Shown here: positions 36,258 through 46,701 of the stretch, one piece after another
Position numbering within the stretch: the first letter of the stretch is position 1
Layout of the letters: every line of letters begins with the position of its first letter
Assembly: GCA_027924585.1 (NCBI GenBank)
Contig: BSBM01000059.1
Location: 4,092,001-4,156,000 of the forward strand
Direction of reading: 5' to 3'
Length of the DNA stretch: 64,000 nt
Source: Larix kaempferi
Lineage: Eukaryota; Streptophyta; Pinopsida; Pinales; Pinaceae
The notes under the pieces: generated by a model
The model's input: only the letters and a program-made list of their open reading frames with translations
Told to the model about the DNA's origin: nothing
Database searches by the model: none
Program-made: the position numbers and the translations under genes

Positions 36258-36960
36258 AAAGGTAGTATCAAACTGATAGGTCATCTCTTCTACACTTGCT
36301 ACAGTCCCAACTGCAACTTTCTTCACACCCTTTCCCTTCAAAAAATATTGTCTTGCATAATGAAGCATCTCGTGGCATCGAAACCACATTGCCTTACTCA
36401 AGTCCTTTTTTGTTCTAACTTTTGTCCCATCCTTCTTCTTGAACCTTTTTTTGCTACCCTTCTTGTTCTTGACGAGACTAATAACATCTACTTCCGATTG
36501 TTGCTCTACACAAGACTGCAATTTGATTTCCTATTGTACAAGATCTATCGAATGCTTTGGGAAATCTGGTATATTTTCCTGATCATAAATACCCTTAACA
36601 AAATTCGCCTAGAAAGGATCAAGCCCTTTACGGGATTTGGATACTAGATCATGATGGCCAACCTTAGTTCCAATGGCGATCAATTGATCCTTCGAATTCA
36701 TTAATCTTGTCTAAAAGTTCACATAATATCGGTTCTGGTGATACAAACTATTAAGTATTGGTACTGTAAGAGCATTTGTTGAGAAGCACAGGAATTTTGA
36801 AATAACTTGATCAAAGCATCAAACATGCTTTTACTTGACTTCTTAATAATGTGTGAATTGAAGTGATCCTCCATAGAATCACAAATTATTCTCTTCACTT
36901 TGGCTTTGTTCTTCATATGAGCAACCAACTATGTTGTATATCTAGATTTTGGAATGTCCT
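36258..36960 (-). pseudogene. Minus-strand copia gag remnant
   Basis: Read leftwards: VKRIICDSMEDHFNSHI and SMFDALIKLFQ (36928-36719), then KDQLIAIGTKVGHHDLV, FVKGIYDQENIPDF and EIKLQS (other frames), then a lysine-rich linker and KDLSKAMWFRCHEMLHYARQY (36410-36345). These follow the order of a copia gag. The zinc knuckle is damaged: of the CCHC ligands the first is Trp and the last Tyr. The frame then runs EEMTYQFDTTF and stops being gag exactly at 36258, where the plus-strand LTR begins. Several stops confirm decay. Confidence 0.82.
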
Positions 36961-37280
36961 CAACATGTTCCCAAAGAGCAGCCTCTTCCATAAGGATTTG
37001 GAGCTTGAGCGATGGAACATAATTTGAAGCTCAATTGAACTTGTCAGACTATTTGGTCAAAGAGTAACTTTATACATCCTGAAAAAGTGTTAGGTGGACA
37101 AAATCAATAGTATATAAAGTAGACAAAGCAACTCCTCAAATCCAAAGGCACTTATCTCAAGCAAAGTGGGGTTTCATACCTAATGTCCTTAACTAGATCA
37201 GGTACATGCCCAAGGTTGTCACTAGTTGAAATATACTTACCCTTGTTCATGTGTTATATCAACTACAACTCCCTTTGTTA
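36961..37280. other. Unassigned flank of the minus-strand gag
   Basis: Would contain the start of gag and the leader of the minus-strand copia element. No clear motif or LTR border is visible. Confidence 0.4.
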
Positions 37281-37747
37281 CCATGCTGGAAATTTCATTG
37301 AAATGACATTTCAATGCAATTCAGAAACTTCACTTTCTTTCTAGAAGGTTATTGGGATCTTATCCCCATAATTTTATTCCGTAGGACTGTTGTAAATTAA
37401 AGTACAAAACGACAGTGGAAGAATTGCAATAATTTACTTTCAAACAATGATAAATTTGTCGGCAATGAAGGAGAAAAGACACCAACCAATGAGGTAAGCA
37501 TTTAGCTCATCTAGGGTAGCATATCAATTCGGATTTGAGAACGGACTTTACAATAGAAGTAACAACAACAAACTTAACCCCTTTATATTCTTCTTTAGAT
37601 GTCAAATCAAGATCATGAATAAATGTAAACATCAAAATATGAGGAACTCATTTAGTCAAAAATCAAGCTAAAATTGACACAAGATATGTATGGCTAGAAA
37701 CTTCATTTATAATCTTAATGATGAAGCACATACCATAGCCTCCTCTC

Positions 37748-39000
37748 TGATGAATTTTAAACTATTTCCATCTTGATAATTATTTCACAATGATTCTCAA
37801 GCATTCATTTCATCCCACAGGTTTTATGAATAATTGCACACTGAAAATTTCAACTTAAATCATAGCAAAAATAAATGATCATAGAAAGATAGCCATGCAC
37901 ACAAGAATTTTATCCTGGGAAACCCAATAGGGAGAAAAGTCAGCCGACTTTTCTTAGAAGAAATCAATCCAATTCAAGTACAATACCATTCATGAAGAGA
38001 AACCCTAACACATAAGAGTGTGCCCTTATTCACAAGAAACCCAAGCAAACCTCTAGGGAGAAATAACAAACCACTAGGATATGATGAAAAGCCAAAATGT
38101 TTTGCTTCTTGCCTTTGCTAGGCCTTCCTTGGAAAGTGCCCACAAGTGGAGAGTAGATGATCATGTGATGATGAAAATGAAGTGTGTGAGCACTTTATTT
38201 ATATTCTTCAGTTCACTTGAATTTTCTTCTTTGGGTGACTTGTACACTTGATGGGGTCGACTCACTAATTTTGATCTTCATCTTCTATTTCATCTTCAAC
38301 GCCGACTTGTGTTCTTGTCTTCAGTTTTTCTTTGGGAGTTCTTCAAAGCTATTTGGGACTTATTCAATGGCTGACTTGACTTCTTGGTATTTCTTCATCA
38401 TATAAAAGCTGCCCTTATTGATGTTCATCTCCTCGCTAATTTTGATCTTCATCTTCTATTTCATCTTCAGCGCCGACTTGTGTTCTTGTCTTCAGTTTTT
38501 CTTTGGGAGTTCTTCAAAGCTATTTGGGACTTATTCTTTGGCTGGCTTGACTTCTTGGTATTTCTTCATCATATAAAAGCTGCCCTTATTGATGTTCATC
38601 TCCTCACGTGCACGTCTATTCACATAGAGCTCTAATGTTGATTTGACCCCACTATAAGAAGTCCCAAACACTTGGAGCCTATGTCAAAATTAACATTAGA
38701 TTAAAGTTTGCATATCAAATAAACAAGTCAACTCACTCTAATATAGAATAGATAACTCTTTCTCGGAGCACTCCGTCACAGATTATGCAATCTGAACTCT
38801 AGCCTTATTCATTCTTAGCCACTTCTCATGACTAATTAAGGCTAAGCACCTCGAGCCTTATTCACTCTTAGTCGCTTTTCATGTCTAATCAAGGCTACGT
38901 TGGGGCCATACTCCATTAGCTATTGGTCAATTCCCATGACCCCTTTGGGGGAGTGTCTGCAGAATGTTGCTTGATGTTGCAATTTGGAGAAACATCAACA
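37748..39000 (-). mobile_element. Solo LTR (1253 bp) with CTCTC target duplication
   Basis: The block starts TGATGAATTTTAAAC and ends GAAACATCAACA; read on the minus strand it is TGTTGATGTTTC...TTCATCA. CTCTC flanks it on both sides (37743-37747 and 39001-39005). It contains an LTR-like 'gggaaacccaatagggagaaaa' block at 37917. No coding region or primer site is present, so it is a solo LTR left by recombination between two LTRs. Confidence 0.82.
38265..38606. repeat. 171-bp tandem duplication within the solo LTR
   Basis: Two copies start at 38265 and 38436 ('ctaattttgatcttcatc...') and end 'gatgttcatctcctc'. The plus-strand frames 38217-38405 and 38384-38635 repeat the same peptide because of this. 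A further duplication of about 53 bp lies at 38800-38905 ('gccttattca(t/c)tcttagtc'). Confidence 0.88.
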
Positions 39001-39263
39001 CTCTCAGGGCTACAAAATCCAACAATGGAAAATGTCCTAGCTAGAGTAAATCATCAAACGATAGCTCCAATAAGAAGAAGTGCAAGAATCCTTCCAACAT
39101 ATCTCCAAGCCAAGACTTCCTCCTCTTCTCTTTGCTTCACTAGTCCACCCTAGGTTTTTCTCCCAAAAACGTTCTCTCCAATATCCAATGGTAAGAACCT
39201 AACCATAGAACTCCAAGATGCACAAATAAACTCCAAAGATACCACGAAACATGTTATCGCACA

Positions 39264-40960
39264 AACTCTAGCTGCCACTGAGTGCGTCCTATCCGAGACG
39301 ATGGAGGTATAGCCAACTAGGCAGGTGACAATTCAAGTACCAAATTCACCACTCTTGAAGTGGTTGTCACTCCAGATAAGGTGCTTGTCACTTTAAGCCA
39401 AATGTATGAGAAGGCTAAGGGGGAGACCCTTTGGTCTTCCACAAGAGAAAGACGACTCAAACAAGACCAAGACAGTTGATAAAAATAAGAAATATGAGAC
39501 AAATTGGGATATCCTGGTGATTGGATCCTAGATCATAAAATGAGCTACTGAGATATGACTTAGACTTCAAATTGACAATGATGGATATATCGATGAATAA
39601 AATCAAATTAATATTTCACAGTAACTTGTGAAATCAACTATAGATCTAGGTGACTATAGGTGTTAGAGTTGAATGGACAAGGTTCTACCTTGGGGGGAAT
39701 GGCTTTGCAAATCCGAAAGATCTTGGATCGAAAGATCTAACCCAAACACTCAAACAAGCAAATCAAACAATGAAAATGAAGTGAAGGGTGTAAAACCCTA
39801 GATTTAAGGAATTGAGTTATTGTAGAGGCTTAAGGAAGATGAAATATAAAAGTTGATTAGTTCAATTACAATGGCTCAGTATTAAGTGCAAATCTAGGAT
39901 ATAGGTGTTAAGGAAAATGATTAAAATCAAACGCTTTGGGAAACATGTACTTAATTTAGGGGAAATGGTCCCAAGAGGTAGATCTGAATGAATAATGGCT
40001 TCCTAACACTGCTTGACTGTAGATCTGACAATATCAAAGCTTACAAGCGAAAAATGAGCAGTCAAACAACTAAAAAGGGGGAAATCAGAGAGGGCGCATT
40101 AGGGAGAGACCAATGCCTTGGGATTTGGGCCAAAAGGAGTCAACAGAGCATGACGCCCTAGGAAATCCACTTCATGGTTGGCATTAAGATGAAAACCGAG
40201 AAATCGTTCGCCAGGATTTGAAGTTTTTTGAGCTAGAGAATTTTCATAAATTTTAAGTGAGGGTTTTAACAGTGAATTTTAATGGTGATGATTGGATTGG
40301 ATCCCAAAATAACAAAAATACTTCGAAACGTCCCTAGATATGCTTGCGGCAGCCTTGCAAATCGATGATCTTTCCAAAGTGAGGCAATCAAGAGTGAGAT
40401 CCAGCCTTCCCAAGTGAAATTGCTATCCCTCCAAGATGACAAGTGTGCCCTTCCCTGCCAAAAACAATCCGCAGTAAGAATCGATTAAGCATGAAAGCAA
40501 CTGTACGATAGCAAAGATGAAACAAGAAGCATCAAAATGACCAAAGGATACAATAGAGATACTCCTTGAGACACAAGTCGAAGAGAGGGAGAGATATGGG
40601 GTTTCCCCACAATAGTGCCCTCTTCAATTCGTCATCCCCTTCTACTACACGACCACCTGTAGAGAAAACATTTGGAAAAGCTAGATTCACAATGATAACG
40701 TAGAGAAAAGATGTATAATCGTTAGCAAGAGCATTCATTCAAAGCATCCAAGATATTTGCAAAAGATATTTTTTATTATGCCGAAAATCCAAGAGCCCAA
40801 AAGTCTCTTTACAATGAGGGGGGTCTCTTCCTTAAATAGGAATGAAATAGACCAAAAACCTAACCACTTTATGAATGAGTGGTGGAGATCAAAAGATAAA
40901 AATAAAACAATCGACGGCTATGATGAGCCGAAGCAATAACACATGGATCAACTCACAGAA
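39264..40960 (+). repeat. Gypsy 3' region and LTR-like repeat, family R3 copy 2
   Basis: Aligns with 2500-3960: the 'gatgg...ggtgtagacaact'-type block (39300 and 2528), 'aagggggagaccct' (39417 and 2644) and 'ggggggtctcttccttaaatagga' (40818 and 3780). It is non-coding or decayed. The minus-strand frame 40532-40738 is unsupported. From 40960 to 41330 nothing is recognised. Confidence 0.55.
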
Positions 40961-41329
40961 ATACCATCAAATATGTAAGAAAAATACATGAAAAGGTTAG
41001 CAAGTGCACTTTTCTAATAACCTAATGTCCTTTTAATGAATTATTCCATGAACCTTAGATTCACCGTGGTGTGACTATAATTAAACCCTTATGACATGTT
41101 AGACCCCTAAGACAAGATGCATTTCCTAAGTTTCTAAATGAGGTGAGGGTGATGGAGTGAATTTGGTATTAGGGATAATGTGTTTGCGAATTGACCATCA
41201 TAGAAATGTGATTGAGTGTTAGGTCTATCCCTTAGCATTCAAAATTTTCTTCTACATGTGTGCCTTTGTAATGTTCCATTTTGGGTAAAACTGGAACAAA
41301 GGACATGTAGAGCATGCGAGCCCTAGCTC

Positions 41330-41518
41330 ATGCGTGCATGCAAAATTGAGATGCATGCATGCATGCAAAAGTGAGATGCATGCAAGCATGCAAAAGTGAG
41401 ATGCATGCACGCATGCACGCATGCATAAGTGAGATGCATGCAAGCATGCATAAGTGAGATGCATGCAAGCATGCAAAAGTGAGATGCATGCACGCATGCA
41501 ACAAGTGAGATGCATGCA
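41330..41518. repeat. CATGCATG-rich minisatellite
   Basis: About seven units of roughly 25-30 bp, consensus 'gagatgcatgca(a/c)gcatgcaaaagt', give dense self-complementary TGCATGCA steps. The minus-strand frames with HACMHL repeats (41252-41524) are translations of this repeat, not genes. CATGCATG is also the plant RY element core. Confidence 0.88.
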
Positions 41519-41605
41519 ACTCAACAGAGAAATAGAAGAGAAAGGTGACTTAGGTATAGGGCATGCAATGTCAAGGTTATAAAATAAAGATAAAGTGAGT
41601 TACTC

Positions 41606-41741
41606 AGTATCTCGATTATTATTATTGATCATTGTTGAAATTTGTGTGATAGCTATGAGAGCCATAGGGTTTTAGTATATCGATTATTATTATTGATCAT
41701 TGTTGAGATTTGTGTGATAGCTATGAAAGCCATAGGGTTGT
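41606..41741. repeat. 68-bp tandem duplication
   Basis: Units start at 41606 and 41674 ('agtat(c/a)tcgattattattattgatc...'). From 41742 to 42753 I see no recognisable feature; the short frame 42654-42863 runs into the segmental duplication. Confidence 0.9.
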
Positions 41742-42753
41742 AGGGCACACTGCCCTAGCCAACAAGTTGGGTGCGATCAAGGATCAAATTTGAAGGGTGG
41801 GGTCCCATTTCACTTTGAAGGGCTATGAGATATTGAACCCTTCAATGTTGACATGTAAAAATAAGTTATTCTTTTCATTTGAAAATGTACTAGTACATCA
41901 AAATTTCATTGTTTATTTTAGTAGTAAAGTCGAGAGGCTTTATTTTACAGTGGATATGGCGGCACTGAACATTATATATGTCATATAACACAACCATATT
42001 TTACCCCGATCTAACGGCTCAGTCTCTAGGCCACTATGCCACCTTTGCTATCTTAGCAGTTTCCTAAATTTATCTTGCCTCTTAAACTTTTAACCAGTAT
42101 AATAATACATTTAACTTTCTTTAACCCCATTCCAATCCAACTTACATCCTTATAGCCAAAATTAATATTATTTTACTCATTCATGATATGCCTGAACATG
42201 AGGAATTTATTAGTGAAACATAACTTAGGAGACACACAGAAAATCCACTTTGCAGATGTTTAGTGTGAATTGCCATAACTAATTTTATAGATATTTTTTT
42301 ATGCATCAATGCAACTACAGTTAGATTGCTAGCCCAATTCCAATCCAACTTTTAATCAATATAATAATATTTAATACCTCTTAAAATGGGTTCCTAGGCT
42401 GCTTTGAACAATACAAGCTTGATGAAGAATTGGGTTCTTCAACTCTTCTAAAAGCCATGCGATGCTTATTCTAGGAAAAGTTCAATCTTTATAAATCGCT
42501 AGCGTTCTTCAAACTAATGTAACTTCTAGCCTACATAAAATATAGCCTACTTAACAATGGAAAAATTGATAATGTAAGCCAAAAAAGGAAGAAATTGTCT
42601 TAGAAGCCAAAAACATTGGATGTTGAGTCTGGTCTGTATTTGTTGCTAAATTAGTGAACAATAGAGATGTATGCAGAAAGGCAGTAAAAAAGGTGAAGGG
42701 AAAGAATCTGAATGGTATTTTTTTTTACTTCATTGAATTGAGGACCATAATTC

Positions 42754-45700
42754 ACTTTCATGCACCTCTATCAAACAACTGCGTTGCCTATGCCATTTAT
42801 AATCCTCCTTCACGCAAGTCTATCATAGAGAACAATTCAACAAAGAAGTTGGATTGGATTTAAAACCAATAACAAGTTTCTTTGTCACTCTAATTGTGTA
42901 CCCTACGACATAATTGAATGCCAATGACAACAATATATGTTTTAATTTTTCATTCAAAACTATGAATGCCACACGTACTTGGGATAGAATAAGTTTAAGC
43001 ACTCCTTACATGTTACATGCTATGTTATGGTATGAGCAAAGAGAACTATCTGACTCCAGGCAGCTTTTGTTCTCAATAGTTGATGAAGGACCCTGACTGC
43101 TTCTTCTCTATAGCCCTCCCCCTAGATCTCGTTATACATACTAACCTATGTGGTATGACAGAGTAGAGGATGGGTTGTGAAGCATAAGTAAAACATAGGC
43201 AGACCAAGTAGAGAGGAGATGCATATATGGTTGAAGTTCTTGTTCTATTCAAGACCAGCTGATAAGGGAAACAAAATAAAAAGGTAAAGTAGCACTGTCA
43301 TTCTAAAAATCAAGATTACAAAAACATTTTTGTCCCAGTTCGTACAGTTGAACGCAGGAGTGGGCACTCGACATTCTAAGAAAATTGCCATCTTTCAGCA
43401 TTATCCTTCACCAGATGTTGTTGCATATTCTCAATCATATTGAAATTCGATAGCTAGTTGGGATTGTAAGTGTAGTAGCATTGATGGTCTTCATATTAAT
43501 AAATCCCAAGAATCTTAAACCCTGTACTAGAGGAAGGTGTCAATTCAACGACTGAGCAATTGGGGAAAATGGTTCATGCAGTACAGTTTTAGATGCAAAG
43601 TGTGGATTCTTGATCTCACTCATTAACTAGATGCATGGAGGCTCGCAGAGTAGGAACTTCCCCAAATCCCCAGGATTTTTGGTAAAGCTGGGGGGCGCAG
43701 TGCACACACCTGTTTCCCGTAGGGCTACAACCGTGGTCAGTGGCAGCTGCGCGGGGAAGCACTCGGTTTCAGAGTGAAAACATTGGTCTTCCTTGTCCCC
43801 TCCATTTCAGGAAAGTTAAAGGGTGGCTAAATTCTCAAGAGCTTCGATCGGGTGACAATGGAAAATAGGGAAAGGAAAGGAGCACATGGAATTATATGCG
43901 TGTACACATAAAATATGAAGAAAGAAGCAATTGCTATTGTTGCTACATTTGGGAATCGATAAATGTCGTTCTGAACAACCTTTGACGGAGATTTATGACA
44001 AACCCACTCTCGGGTCCAGGCTTCAAATTTGAAGCCTTCAAGGCCCATTTGAAGTTACAAAATTTCAATCAAATAATAATATTGTGTTTGAACTTTGAAG
44101 TTACAGAGTTTTAATCAAATAACAATTTTTTTAAATAATTGATGGGATCATGAATGGATAAAATGATGCACATACCTGTAAATTCATAGGACGTCAGCAA
44201 TCCAGTCAGCCTTGAAGTTGAGCTCCTCAAAGAAAACAAATTTCTTTATATATGTTTATGGTAGGCTAGCATTGGCAGCTTCGCTTTGCAAACTCTCCTT
44301 GAGGACTGGAGGAGATAAGGCAGGTGGAACTTGGAAGTAGCTCGACCACGATGGAGCAGGGGTATAAGCAAAAGCTTGTTTGTATTCTTGTAATATTATA
44401 TAATGATGGTCAGAGCCATGGAAGCATGGAATTCAAGCATTGACTCGATACAACAAAGAAAACACAAGGTGGGATTCGAGAGCCACAGGATTGACTTGAT
44501 ACAACAAAGAAAACACAGGGTGTGAGGCTGGGATCCATAGATGGTAGGATCAACTTGATACAACAAAGAAAACACAGGGTCGTGGGCAGGGGCCACGGGC
44601 GAGAGCGCCGGCTTTAACATTACAATAAGTTTATGGATTGTGGAGTTGTTTGAAATGCCAAATTTAGGGCACATTAACATAATATATTATACATTGAATA
44701 CTCAATTAACTCACGGAGTCGGAAGTCACGAATTGGTATGTGATAACTGGTAACTTGGTAAGACCACTTCCAGCAACACGTATGAGCCAATAAACCATGT
44801 TTATTAAAGTTGTTGACGCCATTAAATGTGTTAAACAGGTAAGCGCTCACCGCTAACATGAGAACTTAGAAGCGTTCAAGCCATGCTTTGCACAGTGTAA
44901 GCCCGTCCACATAAGCTGGTCAACGATATTATTAGAGGCCCAATGGACCATGATCCATCGATGATCGAACACGTGGATATTGGAGAGTAACCGAGTACCA
45001 AGTCCCACTCCCAAGTCACCTAGCTAGTAGCCGCATTCCCAATTTCCCATTGAAAACTGTCGACGGGTGAAATTTGAAGCTGCCCTTCTGTTGCAATTTT
45101 AAACAGTAGTGATTAATTTAATTATTGACGAGCTTACCATGAAATTAATTTTTTTTTGCATAGTAAAATTTGAGGTGGTCTTTTATGACGTGTAAAATGG
45201 CCTCTGAAGGGCCCTGCAGGCTTCAAATTTGAAGCCAATACATCCTAACCAAGTTTAATGGATTGAAATCTATACATCCTAACCAAGTTTAATGGATACA
45301 TTATCCAGATCTATCAACATTATTCAATATTATAGCGTATTTGCCATTCTTCCTAGGGCTTTGAGAGCATCCAAAGCAGTGAAGACTTGGGAGGGCGCAT
45401 CATACTACACGTCAGGGAGAGCACATTCCTCCTGCATTTTCCTCTCTTAGCAATCTGAGTATAAAGGGCGCAGGAGTTACTACCAATACTTCCCATTGAA
45501 CAATGGTGTATCCATCAGAGTTTGGGGCAGCAAACTCTCTTACTTTCTAGCGCGGGGTTTCTCCTTGAGGTTGGGGCGCATCCATTCATCAAGGAGGTAA
45601 GTTTATTCATAAGAGGGGCAGGAGAATCCACATTCTTGTTGACTATTATTGCAGGCAGGATTTGTTAAGGAGGAGCATTCTCCCATTTGGAAGCCTGAGT

Positions 45701-46701
45701 ACAAATGGGGGCGCATTCATGAAGGAAGACTTGTCATCCAAATTGTGGGCCGAAATTGATATTTAAGGCAGCGATCAATTTTATAATAAGGTATGATCAT
45801 TACAGCAGTGTTCTTGTTACAGTAGCAAGCTCGGAACTCTATCTACAGGCAGTGAATCATTGGATTTTCCACTGCTAGGGTAAAGCAATCATCAAGTGTG
45901 GAGCAGTGATCTCTTTCTCAACTGCTGCGTGGGTATCTAGTGAAGGCGTGGGCATATTTAGCAATCTATTTCCAGTGAAGAAGATCACGATCTATTGAGT
46001 ATGGCAGTGTCTTACCTTTATTGGCAGCAAAGCAATACCCTGGCAGCCAATCATTGATTGGAGAATCATTCCATCTCTCGTACAGGCGTGAACCATTTCA
46101 GTGTATTACATACCTGTGGAGAGGTCACAATCTATACATGCAAGACTGCTGAAGTTGTAAGGAAGTTGTATCTTCATTATTGAGGGCTGTACCTGCTTAT
46201 TGGAGTTCATACTCAACCTATTTAGGCGTCTTTGCTTGGACAACCTACTTCTTAAAAGCTCTATATTCAAGATCAATTTCTCTATAAGCTGCTACAGCCA
46301 TTACATTACACCCTCTCCACTGTTTAAGGTCAGGGTTATGCTATTTCTGATTTACATTTACTAGGGACTGTAGCAACCCTTTCCTTGCACCTCTTTCTTG
46401 CGACCCCTTTATTTATTTTTCTTTTTTCTTTTATTTATATTATTATCCTTTTTTCACTTAGTCCCTTTGCTTTAGATTTGGTTTTGATAACCTGGTACGC
46501 AGGGAACTTGGCTTTTTGCAAGGGAGCATTGCTCATGTATATAACATTTATAATTTAGTTGCATAAACCGTACAGTACTTTGACACTTTTGTTTTGATAT
46601 AGGCATTCATACATGGGAATAGAATTGAGACCTTAGAACATAACATATGTTAAGTCAATTATGAAAGGGGACTTGATGAAAATGAGTGAAAAGGCTAGTG
46701 G
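42754..46701. repeat. Segmental tandem duplication, copy 1 (3948 bp)
   Basis: Copy 1 begins 'actttcatgcacctc' and ends 'gaaaaggctagtgg', and the second copy starts at the next base. The two are almost identical, including small frames (43827-44048 and 47767-47988). Contents: a triplicated 'gatacaacaaagaaaacacagg' motif (44439-44590), the palindrome-bounded element at 44019-45236, a TATA-like 'tataaagg' near 45461 and splice-like 'gaggtaagt' near 45594. I see no confident gene. Confidence 0.93.
44019..45236. mobile_element. Putative inverted-repeat element with palindromic termini, copy 1
   Basis: GGCTTCAAATTTGAAGCC, a perfect 18-bp palindrome, occurs at both ends (44019-44036 and 45219-45236), and the flanking inner bases are also partly inverted (CTTCAAGGCCC against the complement of GGGCCCTGCAGG). 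This suggests terminal inverted repeats of a non-autonomous DNA element. No clear target duplication and no transposase were found, so the element status is tentative. Confidence 0.45.

Larger units (their letters stand above)
37280..39245 (-). repeat. Repeat R2, copy 2, interrupted by a solo LTR
   Basis: 37280-37747 matches 14020-14515, and 39006-39245 matches 14517-14760. The two halves join across the element at 37748-39000. In copy 1 the corresponding junction 'taccatagcttcctcttaaggct' is uninterrupted and acts as the empty site. Confidence 0.7.

Noticed and set aside
41252-41524. Minus-strand frames rich in HACMHL, resembling a repetitive Cys/His protein
   Set aside because: They are translations of the CATGCATG minisatellite; both overlapping frames repeat the same way.
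42654-42863. Short frame as an upstream FANCM exon
   Set aside because: It does not resemble the helicase region and runs into the segmental duplication.
45440-46400. TATA-like and splice-like signals inside the 4-kb duplicate as a host gene promoter
   Set aside because: No coding frame follows them in either copy.
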